From an uncultured Roseburia sp. (GTDB taxonomy: Bacteria > Bacillota_A > Clostridia > Lachnospirales > Lachnospiraceae): a stretch of 45,712 bases of DNA. A model generated the notes under the pieces. The model saw only the letters and a list, made by a program, of their open reading frames with translations, was not told the DNA's origin and did not search any database. The first letter of the stretch is position 1; every line of letters starts with the position of its first letter. Below, piece by piece: positions 24,108 to 33,562 of the stretch. A program made the position numbers and the translations under genes. The stretch covers positions 1-45,712 of the forward strand of contig USRX01000013.1 of assembly GCA_900557275.1 (NCBI GenBank), written 5' to 3'.

Positions 24108-24833
24108 TTATTGTTTCTTCTTTTCTTCATTTTCGCCATAACCATAGCCGTATCCATAGCCATAGCCGTATCCATAGCCGTATTTTTTACCGTAACCCGT
24201 CGCTTTTGCATCTACCTGATTCAGCACGACGCCAAGCAGATTTGGATTTGCCTGCACCAGCTGCTCTTTTACATTTTTAGCAGTTCTGCGGCTGATCTTG
24301 TCAGACGGAATAACGAGGATGCTTCCATCACATTCCTTTGCAACGACTGCTGCATCTACGACAGCTCCAAGCGGTGGTGTGTCAATGATCACATAATCAA
24401 ACGCATTTTTGGATGCCGTGATCAGATTGGCAAATCTCTGTTTTCCAAGAAGTTCTGTCGGGTTCTTTGGAAATACTCCGGTAGGAAGGATGACCAGTTT
24501 CCGATAATTTGTCGTATACATGACTTCTGTCATATTTTCTTTTCCGGAAAGGTAATGGCTCAGGCCTTTGATTTCTTTGTTATATCCCAGGCGGTTATAG
24601 TTATGTGAATTTCTCATATCAGCATCTATGTACAGAACTTTTTTGTCACTTTCTGCAAATATTCTTGCCAGATTATAAGAAATCGTACTTTTTCCATCTG
24701 CTGCTTCACAGCTGGTAACTGCGATTACTTTGTTTTCCACTCCGGTAAACTCAATGTTTGTACGAAGTCGTCGGTAAATGTCTTTGATATAAGGAGAGGC
24801 GGTTACCTCTTCTTTTAACTTCAGTTCCTGCAT
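24108..24833 (-). CDS. CpsD/CapB-type BY-kinase with (Tyr-Gly)8 tail
   Basis: This 241-aa cytoplasmic bacterial tyrosine kinase has Walker A SCEAADGKST (41-50), Walker A' VLYIDADMR (66-74) and Walker B VIIDTPPLG (about 148-156). Its C-terminal tyrosine cluster is a perfect run of eight Tyr-Gly dipeptides. Autophosphorylation of such tails governs capsule polymerisation with the Wzz-like partner. The PHP-type phosphatase upstream reverses it. The start ATG has AGGAG about 8 bases upstream. The 165-bp gap before it carries a hairpin at 24952-24972. The tail is shorter in non-Tyr spacer and more regular than in typical CpsD proteins. Confidence 0.93.
   Translation of the reverse strand: MQELKLKEEVTASPYIKDIYRRLRTNIEFTGVENKVIAVTSCEAADGKSTISYNLARIFAESDKKVLYIDADMRNSHNYNRLGYNKEIKGLSHYLSGKENMTEVMYTTNYRKLVILPTGVFPKNPTELLGKQRFANLITASKNAFDYVIIDTPPLGAVVDAAVVAKECDGSILVIPSDKISRRTAKNVKEQLVQANPNLLGVVLNQVDAKATGYGKKYGYGYGYGYGYGYGYGENEEKKKQ
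24135..24182 (-). repeat. 6-bp in-frame tandem repeat encoding (Tyr-Gly)8
   Basis: Eight consecutive 6-base units TA(C/T)GG(A/C/T) encode Tyr-Gly at the kinase C-terminus, with larger 12- and 18-base identical sub-blocks. Gain or loss of units keeps the reading frame and changes the number of phosphorylatable tyrosines, so the tract could vary by slippage. Confidence 0.9.
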
Positions 24834-24951
24834 TCTTCTTCTCCTGTTATTCTATCTTTTCATTTCTTTTCGGTATTTATTTTAGCACATTGTGGCACAT
24901 CGTACTATTCTATCATAAAATATTTTTTGTTTTGCTATGATTTTCCAGTAT

Positions 24952-24972
24952 CTGTTTGTATTTTTCAAACAG
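24952..24972 (-). other. hairpin in the phosphatase-kinase intergenic region
   Basis: A perfect 7-bp stem CTGTTTG / CAAACAG with a 7-base AT-rich loop lies 26 bases after the phosphatase stop. No U-tract follows, so it is a weak terminator or attenuator at best, perhaps an mRNA end-protecting structure. The rest of the 165-bp gap is AT-rich without a clear promoter. Confidence 0.4.
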
Positions 24973-24998
24973 CCCTGACGCAACACAGTTTTTCATCC

Positions 24999-25718
24999 TC
25001 AGGTCTTTTCAAATATCTTTGCAGGATTCTTTCGGAACAGTCTTTCCATATATAAGCTTCCGAATTTTTTCTCTACTTTTTTCATACATTCTGCCATCTG
25101 TACCGGCCGCCGGTCCACATTGTGAGCATCACTGGCAATAAAATCCACGAGCTCCTCCTTCAGAACCTCGCTGCAAAACCGTTTCTTTGTAATTCCCGAT
25201 TTGCCAAGCACGCTTCCTGCATTGATCTGTATCAATGCTCCGAGATCTTTCAGCATATTTACTCTGTTTGTATCCAGACTCAGACAGACATACCGTTCAA
25301 TATGGGCAATGATCGGTTTATATCCTACTTTCAATAATCGTGAGATTACATTATGTATGTAAGAGAAATGACAATTTGTAGGGAATTCCATCAACAGATA
25401 TTCTGTCCCTGCCATCCGGCAACGGACATCCCGCAGATTTGCCATCATATAGTTATGCACAAAATATTCACATCCCAGATAAAAATGCATTTCCGGGAAA
25501 CGTCTCTGCACGTTTTCACAGACCTGACGAAACACCTCTTCCCTCTCCTGTGGCGACACCTGAAACATCCCCGGGCGGTAATGAGGCGTAAATACGATAT
25601 TCTCTATACCCTGTTCATATTCTGCCCGGATGAGCTGAACCGTTTCTTCCATACATCCAGAACCGTCATCTACTCCGGGAAGAATATGGTTATGTATATC
25701 CCAATATCCATTATTCAT
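24999..25718 (-). CDS. CpsB/YwqE-type PHP tyrosine-protein phosphatase
   Basis: This 239-aa manganese-dependent PHP-family phosphatase opens with DIHNHILPGVDDGS (first metal-binding His pair and Asp). It continues with IVFTPHYRPGMF, LGCEYFVH, PIIAHIERY and ends with FIASDAHNVDRRP, which are the five PHP motifs in order. These enzymes dephosphorylate the BY-kinase tyrosine tail and so tune capsule output. It is the first gene of the capsule operon, and the promoter at 25867-25895 lies about 150 bases upstream. The combination phosphatase-kinase-Wzz is the classic Gram-positive capsule regulatory set. Confidence 0.93.
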   Translation of the reverse strand: MNNGYWDIHNHILPGVDDGSGCMEETVQLIRAEYEQGIENIVFTPHYRPGMFQVSPQEREEVFRQVCENVQRRFPEMHFYLGCEYFVHNYMMANLRDVRCRMAGTEYLLMEFPTNCHFSYIHNVISRLLKVGYKPIIAHIERYVCLSLDTNRVNMLKDLGALIQINAGSVLGKSGITKKRFCSEVLKEELVDFIASDAHNVDRRPVQMAECMKKVEKKFGSLYMERLFRKNPAKIFEKT

Positions 25719-25866
25719 ACAAAGTCATCCTTATTTTACCGTTATCAGAAAAAATTTTTTTCATCATTCAGAACATGTCCGCACCCGGATGTCTGGTATT
25801 TTTCTCTGTAAACGGATTTATTTTCACAATTTAATGTTCTCATGACACACTTTTAGGTTACAGATA

Positions 25867-25895
25867 AGTTTACCATTATAAATACTATATTGCAA
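25867..25895 (-). promoter_or_regulatory. sigma-A promoter of the capsule operon
   Basis: On the minus strand TTGCAA (25890-25895) is followed after 17 bases by TAAACT (25867-25872), preceded by TGG giving an extended -10 (TGn). It lies 149-177 bases upstream of the phosphatase start. The leader in between contains no obvious terminator. The 482-bp gap 25719-26200 otherwise holds the lon terminator and AT-rich sequence. Confidence 0.5.
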
Positions 25896-25993
25896 GTCTA
25901 GCATGTACTGCATAGAACGATTTTCTATATTTCTACATTTCTTACAATATCTGATATTTTTTTGTCCGTTTAACTACATTTTTCTACAAAAAA

Positions 25994-26042
25994 CAACGAC
26001 AGCGAGCCACTATTTTTCATCAAATAGCATCGCATGCCGTTG
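25994..26042 (-). terminator. terminator downstream of lon
   Basis: A long imperfect stem starts with CAACG/CGTTG, continues with CA.GCG-type pairs and ends in an inner CTATTT/AAATAG hairpin. On the minus strand it is followed by six T. It lies about 160 bases past the lon stop. The plus strand also has a T-rich 3' side, so it may work in both directions, insulating the protease block from the capsule locus. Confidence 0.7.
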
Positions 26043-26200
26043 TATTTTTTAGTCAATATATGGTTTTACAATATATTTTACATATGATATGCCATTTCAT
26101 TGTATCGGATCAATTTCTTAATATTTATAAAGCTGTTATATTTCAGATCTTCCTATCGGGAAATAAATCGCATATTTTTTCTATATTACAAGCCGTCATA

Positions 26201-28528
26201 CTACTTCGTATGTTTTGAAACCAACGCTACCGGAAGCACTTCGTCCATCCGGCTGACAAATACGATCTCCATACCGGATTTGATCTCTTCGGAAATCTCT
26301 TCCACATCTTTGCGGTTCTTATCCGGTACGCATACGGTTTTGATGCCTGCTGTCTTGGCTGCCAGAAGTTTTTCTTTCAGTCCGCCGATTGGAAGTACTC
26401 TTCCCCGAAGCGTGATCTCGCCTGTCATTGCCACATCTGCCCGAACCGGACGTTTGATGATGGCTGACAGCACGGCGGTCGCCATAGTAATACCGGCGGA
26501 TGGGCCATCTTTTGGTACGGCTCCTTCCGGAATATGGATGTGGATATCGTTTTCCTTGAAGAATTTCGGCTTCACATCATACTGGTCCGCGATAGAACGA
26601 AGATAACTGATGCCTGTCTGCGCAGATTCTTTCATGACGTCTCCCAGCTGACCGGTCAATACAACTTCACCTTTGCCCGGCATAATATTGACTTCGATCT
26701 CCAGTGTATCGCCGCCAACACTGGTCCATGCCAGTCCGCGGACGATTCCGATCTCATCAGTCTCGTTTGCTTTATCCGGTGCAAATCTCTCTTTTCCGAG
26801 ATAGTCTTCCAGATTCTCATCGGTCACTTCGATGGATGTCTCCTGATCCTGATAGATCTTTCTGGCTGCTTTTCTGCAGATCTGTCCGATACGGCGCTCC
26901 AGATTACGGACACCGGCTTCTCTTGTATAGCCGTCAATGATATGCTGCAGCGCATCTTCGCTGATGGAAAGCTGCTCCGGCGCAATGCCGTTTTTCTCTT
27001 TCTGCTTTTCTACCAGATGCTCTGTGGCGATATGCATCTTTTCATTTGCCGTATAACCGGAAATCTCGATGAGTTCCATACGGTCAAGAAGCGGTCTCGG
27101 AATGTTGGATGCATCATTGGCTGTAGCAAGGAACAGTACTTCGGACAGATCTACCGGCATATCAATATAGTGGTCGATAAAGTGGCTGTTCTGTTCGGAG
27201 TCCAGCACTTCCAGCATTGCAGAGGATGGATCTCCTTTGTAGTCGCTGCTCATCTTGTCGATCTCGTCCAGAAGCATCAGCGGGTTTTTCACGCCTGCGC
27301 TGCGCAGTCCCTGCACAATGCGTCCCGGCATAGAACCGAGATAGGTTCTTCTGTGTCCGCGGATCTCTGCTTCATCTCTCACGCCGCCAAGGCAGATGCG
27401 CTCGTATTTTTTCTCCAACGCTTTTGCGATGGAACGGGCGATACTGGTCTTACCGGTTCCCGGCGGTCCTACGAGACAGATGATCGGGCTGTCGCCTTTT
27501 TTTGTCAGGTTGCGGACTGCAAGGAATTCCATGATGCGTTCTTTCACATCTTTTAATCCGTAATGGTCTTCGTCCAGAATCTTCTGGGCATTGTCCAGAT
27601 CTGTGTTATCTGTGGATTCTTTGTCCCACGGAAGATCCAACAGGGTCTCGATATATGTACGGACGATGGTTCCTTCGGATGGATTTGCCGCTACGCTCTT
27701 ATAGCGCTCAATCTGTTTTTTAATCTTCTCTTTGATCTCATCCGATGCCTGAAGTACTTCTGTCTTTTTATAAAATTCATCAATATCAGAATCGGCATTG
27801 TCCTCGCCCAGTTCTTCCCGGATCACTTTCTGCTGTTCCCGCAGGATATAATCTTTCTGGTTTTTATCTACCCGGTCTTTGACTTTTTTCTGGATGTCAT
27901 TTTTGATCTGGTTGACATTCGTCTCTTTCAGCAGAAGTTCCATCAGCACTTCATAATGTTCTGTAGTATTTTTTGTTTCCAGAATCCGCTGACGGTCTTC
28001 GTAATCCAGCGGAACATTGCTGCTCAGATGCCTGAGCATCTTATACAGGTCGTCATAATCGTCTGCCTGTTTTGCCAGCTCTTTGCCTACTTTTACGTTT
28101 GCTGTGCAGTATTCCACCAGTGCTTCCTGCATGGCACGGACCATTGCCTCTTCCACGCCTGCCGGAAACTCTTCTCTCTCTTCTTCTGTTTTTACAACTG
28201 CTGTCTCCAGATAGTTCTCATTTTCTTTTACAAAAGCGAGTTCAGCCCGGTCAATTCCTTCTACCAATACGCGTATGATATCGTTTTTCATTTTTACGAT
28301 CTGCTTGATGTTGGCGATCACACCGATCTTATACAGATCTTCCATGCCCGGTTCATCTGTCTCCATATCACGCTGGGCAATCAGAAAGATCTGATTGTCC
28401 ATCTGCATACTGGTCTCGATTGCCTGAATGGATCTTTTCCGGCTCACATCAAAGTGTGTGACCATACCCGGCAGGATCACTACTCCACGCAGGGCAACTG
28501 CCGGAAGCTCTCTCAGTAATTCACTCAT
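26201..28528 (-). CDS. lon: ATP-dependent protease Lon
   Basis: This 775-aa LonA has the N-terminal substrate-binding domain (LPAVALRGVVILPGM at 8-22), AAA+ Walker A GPPGTGKT, Walker B LMLLDEIDKM and the C-terminal protease domain with the catalytic dyad Ser677 (PKDGPSAGITM) and Lys718 (GGLKEKLLAAK). It degrades misfolded and regulatory proteins in the cytoplasm. Its length is that of a normal family member. AAAGGA precedes the ATG. It follows clpX by 32 bases, completing the tig-clpP-clpX-lon order common in bacteria, and ends at a terminator that separates it from the capsule operon. Confidence 0.98.
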   Translation of the reverse strand: MSELLRELPAVALRGVVILPGMVTHFDVSRKRSIQAIETSMQMDNQIFLIAQRDMETDEPGMEDLYKIGVIANIKQIVKMKNDIIRVLVEGIDRAELAFVKENENYLETAVVKTEEEREEFPAGVEEAMVRAMQEALVEYCTANVKVGKELAKQADDYDDLYKMLRHLSSNVPLDYEDRQRILETKNTTEHYEVLMELLLKETNVNQIKNDIQKKVKDRVDKNQKDYILREQQKVIREELGEDNADSDIDEFYKKTEVLQASDEIKEKIKKQIERYKSVAANPSEGTIVRTYIETLLDLPWDKESTDNTDLDNAQKILDEDHYGLKDVKERIMEFLAVRNLTKKGDSPIICLVGPPGTGKTSIARSIAKALEKKYERICLGGVRDEAEIRGHRRTYLGSMPGRIVQGLRSAGVKNPLMLLDEIDKMSSDYKGDPSSAMLEVLDSEQNSHFIDHYIDMPVDLSEVLFLATANDASNIPRPLLDRMELIEISGYTANEKMHIATEHLVEKQKEKNGIAPEQLSISEDALQHIIDGYTREAGVRNLERRIGQICRKAARKIYQDQETSIEVTDENLEDYLGKERFAPDKANETDEIGIVRGLAWTSVGGDTLEIEVNIMPGKGEVVLTGQLGDVMKESAQTGISYLRSIADQYDVKPKFFKENDIHIHIPEGAVPKDGPSAGITMATAVLSAIIKRPVRADVAMTGEITLRGRVLPIGGLKEKLLAAKTAGIKTVCVPDKNRKDVEEISEEIKSGMEIVFVSRMDEVLPVALVSKHTK

Positions 28529-28560
28529 GATTTTCCTTTCACCTTGTGTGGTTGTGTTTT

Positions 28561-29832
28561 TTATGCTGTCTTGTTATCTTTCTTTTCGTCACTCTCTTTG
28601 TACTCCAGCAGAGCGTCTGCTTCGCCGTTTACAAATTCTTTTGTGACGGTACATTTTGTAATATTCTCATTGGACGGAATGCGGTACATCAGATCCAGCA
28701 GTGTCTTCTCTACGATGGCACGGAGTCCGCGGGCTCCTGTCTTACGCTGCAGGGATTTCTCTGCAATAGCTTCTACTGCATCCGGTGTAAAGTCAAGCTC
28801 TACGTCATCCAGTTCAAACAGTTTATGATACTGTCTGATCAGGGAGTTTTTCGGCTCTTTCAGGATACGGATCAATGCTTCTTTATCCAGCAGATCCAAT
28901 GATACGGTTACCGGAACTCGTCCTACAAATTCCGGGATCAGACCGAATTTTACCAGATCCTGCGGCAGTACTTCTCTGAGAAGCTCTCCCACATTTTTCT
29001 CTTCTTTGATGGACAGTGCGCCGTTAAATCCGATGGATGTCTGATCCATGCGGGCTTCTACGATCTTATCGATGCCTTCAAATGCGCCACCGCAAATGAA
29101 GAGGATATTGGTGGTATCGATTGGGATCAGCTCCTGCTGCGGATGTTTTCTTCCACCCTGTGGTGGAACGGATGCAACAGTTCCTTCCAGAATCTTCAGC
29201 AGCGCCTGCTGTACACCTTCTCCGGAAACATCTCTGGTAATGGATGCGTTCTCGGATTTTCTTGTGATCTTGTCGATCTCATCAATATAGATAATGCCGT
29301 ACTGTGCTTTTTCAATGTCATAATCTGCTGCCTGAATGATCTTCAGAAGGATGTTTTCCACATCCTCGCCTACATAACCGGCTTCTGTCAACGTGGTAGC
29401 GTCTGCGATGGCAAACGGTACGTTTAAGATTTTTGCAAGTGTCTGTGCCAGCAGTGTCTTACCGGATCCGGTCGGTCCCAGCATAAGGATATTACTTTTC
29501 TGCAGTTCTACTTCCGGATCCGGATCTGCAAGGATTCTTTTATAATGATTGTATACAGCTACGGAAAGCACTTTCTTTGCATCATCCTGTCCGATGACAT
29601 AATCATCAAGGAAGGATTTCAGTTCTTCCGGTTTCAGGAGATTGATGTCCATATCCGGCGCTTTTGCTGCATTTTCTTCAAATTCTTCTTCTATAATGTC
29701 TGTGCAGATCTCCACACAGGAATCACAGATATAGATTCCTTTCGGTCCCGCGATCAGTTTGCGAACCTGTTCCTGGGGTTTTCCGCAAAAAGAACAACGT
29801 ATTCTGTCATCACCGTTGTTTTTTCCTGCCAT
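28561..29832 (-). CDS. clpX: ClpX ATPase subunit of ClpXP protease
   Basis: This 423-aa AAA+ unfoldase has the N-terminal zinc-binding domain with Cys13, Cys16, Cys36 and Cys39, Walker A GPTGSGKT, Walker [11 protein letters not shown] and the pore/arginine-finger region [12 protein letters not shown]. It contains the ClpP-docking IGF-type loop ([10 protein letters not shown]), so it should pair with the ClpP encoded just upstream. GAGAGG precedes the ATG. The gap to clpP is 87 bases with no strong terminator, so all three protease genes can share a transcript. Confidence 0.98.
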   Translation of the reverse strand: MAGKNNGDDRIRCSFCGKPQEQVRKLIAGPKGIYICDSCVEICTDIIEEEFEENAAKAPDMDINLLKPEELKSFLDDYVIGQDDAKKVLSVAVYNHYKRILADPDPEVELQKSNILMLGPTGSGKTLLAQTLAKILNVPFAIADATTLTEAGYVGEDVENILLKIIQAADYDIEKAQYGIIYIDEIDKITRKSENASITRDVSGEGVQQALLKILEGTVASVPPQGGRKHPQQELIPIDTTNILFICGGAFEGIDKIVEARMDQTSIGFNGALSIKEEKNVGELLREVLPQDLVKFGLIPEFVGRVPVTVSLDLLDKEALIRILKEPKNSLIRQYHKLFELDDVELDFTPDAVEAIAEKSLQRKTGARGLRAIVEKTLLDLMYRIPSNENITKCTVTKEFVNGEADALLEYKESDEKKDNKTA

Positions 29833-29919
29833 GTTTTTACCTCTCTACTTCTCTATCATGATCGGATATCTATAAAATTGCAAAAGCATTTTTCAAAATA
29901 TCCAAAGCTAACTTAATAA

Positions 29920-30504
29920 TTACTGACGTTTTGTAATAACTGCATCGATCAGTCCGTACTCCATCGCTTCCTGTGCTGTCATGTAGTTGTCACGTTCGGT
30001 ATCTGCTGCTACAACCTCGATCGGTTTTCCGGTGTTCTCAGACAGAATGCGGTTCAAACGTGCTTTTGTCTTCAGAATGTTCTCTGCTGCGATCTGGATC
30101 TCGGTTGCCTGTCCTTTTGCTCCGCCGGATGGCTGATGGATCATAATCTCTGCATTCGGAAGTGCAAAACGTTTTCCTTTTGTTCCGCCTGCGAGCAGGA
30201 ATGCGCCCATGCTGGCAGCCATGCCAAGGCAGATGGTGGATACATCACATTTGATGTACTGCATCGTATCATAGATTGCAAGTCCACAGGATACGATTCC
30301 GCCCGGTGAGTTGATATATAAATGAATATCTTTGCTCGGATCTTCTGCTTCCAGGAACAGCAGCTGCGCTGTGATCAGGCTTGCAGTTGTCTCATTTACT
30401 TCTTCTCCAAGGAAGATGATTCTATCTTTTAACAGACGTGAATAAATATCGTAGCTGCGCTCTCCTCTACTTGTCTGTTCAACGACGTAAGGTACTAAAC
30501 TCAT
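29920..30504 (-). CDS. clpP: ClpP protease subunit
   Basis: This 194-aa serine protease has the catalytic triad Ser98 ([10 protein letters not shown]), His123 (MIHQPSGG) and Asp172 (TERDNYM). It forms the tetradecameric chamber used with ClpX and ClpC. The start is set at the ATG at 30504, where GGAGG lies 8 bases upstream. The in-frame ATG at 30519 overlaps that GGAGG and cannot use it. The 311-bp gap to tig (30505-30815) is AT-rich, holds the tig terminator at its far end, and shows no CIRCE or CtsR box that I can find. Confidence 0.98.
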   Translation of the reverse strand: MSLVPYVVEQTSRGERSYDIYSRLLKDRIIFLGEEVNETTASLITAQLLFLEAEDPSKDIHLYINSPGGIVSCGLAIYDTMQYIKCDVSTICLGMAASMGAFLLAGGTKGKRFALPNAEIMIHQPSGGAKGQATEIQIAAENILKTKARLNRILSENTGKPIEVVAADTERDNYMTAQEAMEYGLIDAVITKRQ

Positions 30505-30730
30505 TTTCTTGACCTCCATTTTCTACATAATTTAATTTTCACTCTATATTTCAGCATAGCAGTAATATAATTTTTTATATCACTTATCATTTTATCAATT
30601 TTCCAGTAACACACTAATTGTAAAAATTATATTTTACTCGATTTTGCAAATTTCTTTTCTATATAAAGTTCTTTATTGTAGTTCCAGAAATTTCAGAAAT
30701 ATAGATTCCAATATCAATCAGGAATACTTC

Positions 30731-30792
30731 TACTTACAGCATTTATCAGTAAGTAAACAATATGGGAGATTTGCATTGCCAAATCTCCCATA
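30731..30792 (-). terminator. paired hairpins after tig
   Basis: A perfect 13-bp stem TATGGGAGATTTG / CAAATCTCCCATA (30761-30773, 30780-30792) begins 24 bases after the tig stop and is followed on the minus strand by TTGTTTACTT, a poor U-tract. Directly beyond it lies a second stem TACTTAC/GTAAGTA (30731-30737, 30749-30755). Together they likely terminate, or partly attenuate, transcription from tig towards clpP. Confidence 0.65.
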
Positions 30793-30815
30793 TCTCCTCT
30801 CCACGTAACGTGTGC

Positions 30816-32174
30816 TTACTCTTCTGTTGCTTCTGTCTGCTCTGCGGCAGCTGCTTCAGCCTCTTTCTCTTTTTTTGTTTTGGCTTTTGCTCTGTATTTT
30901 ACGCTGTCCATTACATATGTAATGGCTTTCTGAATAGCCAGATCTTTCTTGATGTTATCTTTCTCTGCATCGCCCATGTAAGCGGTAAGTTTGTCAAGTT
31001 CCATCTTGTAAAGGTCAGCCATCTTCTGAAGCTCTTCATTTACATCTTCATCAGTAGCTTCGATCTGCTCTTCTTTTACGATCTGCTCTAATACAAGGTC
31101 GCTCTTGATCTGTGCAAGCGCATCCTCGCGAACCTGCTCTTTGAGCTGGTCTACAGATGAACCTGTGAACTGGAGATACTGCTGAAGGGAAAGTCCCTGC
31201 TGCTGCATCTGACGTCCAAACTGATCGATCATATCTTCACAGCGAGTCTCGATCATTGCTTCCGGAATCTCCATCTCGGATTTGTCTACGATCTTTTTGA
31301 TAGCCTCGTCTGTCTGCTCCGCTTTTGCTTCTTTTGCTTTTCTCTCTTCTACTTTCTCTTTGATGCTGTTTTTGTACTCTTCTACAGTATCAAACTCGGA
31401 TACGTCCTGTACGAACTCTTCATCAAGCTCCGGAACTTCTTTTCTTTTGATCTCATGGATCTTAACTTTGAATACTGCAGGTTTTCCAGCAAGGTCTTCT
31501 GCATGATACTCTTCCGGGAAAGTAACGTTTACATCTACTTCGTCTCCGATGTTTTTGCCGATCAGCTGATCTTCAAATCCCGGGATGAAGCTGTTGGAAC
31601 CGATCTCTAACGGATGGTTCTCTGCTGTGCCGCCTTCGAATGCAACACCATCAATGCTTCCAGCGTAATCGATCACTGCGATATCTCCGCTCTCGATTGC
31701 TCTATCTTCTACTGCAACTGTTCTGGAGTTTTTCTCTCTCTCAGCATCGATCTCTTTCTGGATATCTTCTTCTGTTGCGGTTGTATCAATCTTAGTAACA
31801 GTTACACCTACATATTTGCCAAGGGTAACTTCCGGTTTTACAGCAACTTCAGCTGTGAAGATGAAAGGTTTGCCTTTCTCAAGCTGAACGATGTCAAGAG
31901 CCGGTCTGGAAACGATATCCAGTTTGCTCTCTTCTACTGCTGCCGGATATGCAACTGGTAAGATAGCGTTTGCAGCATCATCACAGAATACGTTTGCACC
32001 ATACATTTTCTCTACCATTACTCTCGGAACTTTTCCTTTACGGAATCCCGGAAGGCTGATGCTCTTTTTCTGTTTGTTATATGCAGCCTGAAGTGCTTTC
32101 TCCAGTTCTTCTGCAGATACTTCAATTGTGAGTTTGGCCATGTTCTTTTCTAAATTTTCTACCTGTACACTCAT
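30816..32174 (-). CDS. tig: trigger factor, ribosome-associated chaperone/prolyl isomerase
   Basis: This 452-aa protein has the N-terminal ribosome-binding domain carrying the signature GFRKGKVPR, a central FKBP-type PPIase domain (DIAVIDYAGSIDGVAFEGG; FIPGFEDQLIG) and a long helical C-terminal chaperone domain ending in a Glu/Ala-rich tail. It binds nascent chains at the ribosome exit. The start is placed at 32174, since GGAGG is 11 bases upstream and the next residues VQVENLEKN match the family start. The earlier in-frame ATG at 32225 would add 17 atypical residues. A consensus promoter lies about 100 bases upstream. Confidence 0.97.
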   Translation of the reverse strand: MSVQVENLEKNMAKLTIEVSAEELEKALQAAYNKQKKSISLPGFRKGKVPRVMVEKMYGANVFCDDAANAILPVAYPAAVEESKLDIVSRPALDIVQLEKGKPFIFTAEVAVKPEVTLGKYVGVTVTKIDTTATEEDIQKEIDAEREKNSRTVAVEDRAIESGDIAVIDYAGSIDGVAFEGGTAENHPLEIGSNSFIPGFEDQLIGKNIGDEVDVNVTFPEEYHAEDLAGKPAVFKVKIHEIKRKEVPELDEEFVQDVSEFDTVEEYKNSIKEKVEERKAKEAKAEQTDEAIKKIVDKSEMEIPEAMIETRCEDMIDQFGRQMQQQGLSLQQYLQFTGSSVDQLKEQVREDALAQIKSDLVLEQIVKEEQIEATDEDVNEELQKMADLYKMELDKLTAYMGDAEKDNIKKDLAIQKAITYVMDSVKYRAKAKTKKEKEAEAAAAEQTEATEE

Positions 32175-32271
32175 TCTAATGATTTCCTCCTTCATATATG
32201 TCATGCAGCGAAGTACTTTCCACATAAAAATACAAAAAGGGCGTACTTTGGCTACTTACAGTCATTGAGAG

Positions 32272-32300
32272 ATTATAGCACAGTCATTTATAAATTTCAA
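32272..32300 (-). promoter_or_regulatory. consensus sigma-A promoter of tig
   Basis: On the minus strand TTGAAA (32295-32300), a 17-base spacer and a perfect TATAAT (32272-32277) lie about 98 bases before the tig start. This is the best promoter match in the window. Confidence 0.85.
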
Positions 32301-32365
32301 GGGAAATAAAAAGGGATTTTCCACATCACTTCTGTGATATAGAAAATCCCTTTCTGTAATTTCCC
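32301..32365 (-). terminator. terminator of the spore protein gene
   Basis: A perfect 12-bp stem AAAGGGATTTTC / GAAAATCCCTTT (32310-32321, 32342-32353) encloses a small ATCAC/GTGAT hairpin and is followed on the minus strand by T5. An outer pair GGGAAAT/ATTTCCC (32301-32307, 32359-32365) brackets the whole structure. It abuts the tig promoter. The rest of the 306-bp gap 32175-32480 is the tig leader and a small hairpin GTTATCC/GGATAAC near 32410. Confidence 0.85.
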
Positions 32366-32480
32366 GGATTTTACAGCTGTTTTCCACTTTTCTGTGGGTT
32401 TCTTCATTTGTTATCCACTTTTCCGGATAACGAAATACACAAGATCAGCAGCTATCCGTCCGGTATTATCCGAGAGTATC

Positions 32481-32690
32481 TTATTTACCTGACATCTCTT
32501 CTTCCTGTCTCTGGATCATTTTGCGCACCATCTCGCCGCCAATGGAACCTGCCTGACGGGATGTGAGATCTCCGTTGTATCCCTCTTTCAGAGAAATGCC
32601 CAGTTCAGATGCAACTTCCTGTTTAAAACGGTTCATTGCGCCTTTTGCCTCCGGTACGCTAGTTGTGTTTGAGTTAGAAGAACGACTCAT
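32481..32690 (-). CDS. alpha/beta-type small acid-soluble spore protein
   Basis: This 69-aa protein has the family signatures ALNRFK-like AMNRFKQEVASELGI (first motif) and GYNGDLTSRQAGSIGGEMVRKMI (second motif, with the germination-protease cleavage region between). These proteins coat spore DNA in an A-like form and protect it from UV. The start is ATG 32690, with GGAGG 8 bases upstream. A GTG three codons earlier overlaps that site. It is strong evidence that the host forms endospores. A sporulation (sigma-G) promoter is expected, but I could not identify one with confidence. Confidence 0.95.
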   Translation of the reverse strand: MSRSSNSNTTSVPEAKGAMNRFKQEVASELGISLKEGYNGDLTSRQAGSIGGEMVRKMIQRQEEEMSGK

Positions 32691-32898
32691 GCTTTTCACC
32701 TCCGTAAAATTATGACTTTCTGTATCTTAAGAGCAAGCGTTTTGCTTACCCTGATACTAGTATTTACGAAAGCGGCCAAATTATAATGGTAAGTTCTGTC
32801 AGTTTTTTCATAACAGTTTTCTCTATCATTACTGTTCCCAACAGCAATCCAGTTCTGACTTTTTCATTTTCAAATCAAAAAATCTCTCCAGACTTTTT

Positions 32899-33441
32899 CT
32901 AAATCATCTGCATCTCGGCGCGGAGCTTGTCTGCTTTTTCTTTTCCTTCCAGATATTCCACCAGTGCAAGGGCAAATTCTGCTGCCACGCCCGGTCCTTT
33001 TCCGGTAATGATATTGCCGTCTTTTACGACAGCTTCGCCGGTCCAGTTCACATCCGGCGTCTCAAATCCCGGATAAACGGTTGCATTTTTGCCGTCCAGC
33101 ACACCTGCATTTCCAAGTATGGATGGCGCTGCGCAGATTGCTGCCACCAGTCTGCCTTCATCTGCAAATTTCTTCACACACTCTACCACATGCTCATCGT
33201 CCTGCAGATAACGGGTTCCCGGCATTCCGCCCGGAAGCACGATTCCATCCATCTGCGAAAAATCCACATTGTCATATACTTCATCTGCGTGGATCGCAAT
33301 GGCATGCGCTCCGAGGAGCTGTCTGCGCCCTGCGATAGATACTGTAATGATCTTGATATCTGCTCTGCGGCAAATGTCTACAACTGTAAGAGCTTCAATT
33401 TCTTCAAATCCATTTGCCATAAAAATGCATATATTTTTCAT
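32899..33441 (-). CDS. DJ-1/PfpI family protein
   Basis: This 180-aa protein of the DJ-1/ThiJ/PfpI superfamily has the conserved Glu in NGFEEIEALT, GIVLPGGMPG and the nucleophile-elbow Cys103 in VAAICAAPSILG. DJ-1 members include chaperone-like, glyoxalase and proposed deglycase proteins. The particular reaction cannot be told. It is divergent from the CYTH gene, with 121 bases between starts. The ribosome-binding site (AAAAGG) is far from the ATG (about 13 bases). Confidence 0.92.
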   Translation of the reverse strand: MKNICIFMANGFEEIEALTVVDICRRADIKIITVSIAGRRQLLGAHAIAIHADEVYDNVDFSQMDGIVLPGGMPGTRYLQDDEHVVECVKKFADEGRLVAAICAAPSILGNAGVLDGKNATVYPGFETPDVNWTGEAVVKDGNIITGKGPGVAAEFALALVEYLEGKEKADKLRAEMQMI

Positions 33442-33562
33442 CTTTTTATTATATCCTTTTCTGTGTTATAATTTCATGTAACAATTTATGATTGCTTATT
33501 TTCAAATACAGCATTGTATTTTATCACAGTTTTTATCTTTTTTTCAAGGAGATTCTTTCATT

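Noticed and set aside
26534..28519. Long plus-strand ORFs opposite lon, clpX and tig
   Set aside because: Antisense shadows: rich in Cys, Phe and His, no ribosome-binding sites, and the minus-strand genes are unmistakable.
30505..30815. Search for CIRCE or CtsR heat-shock operators before clpP
   Set aside because: No TTAGCACTC-N9-GAGTGCTAA and no GGTCAAA heptad repeats seen; no clear promoter pair with 16-18 spacing either.
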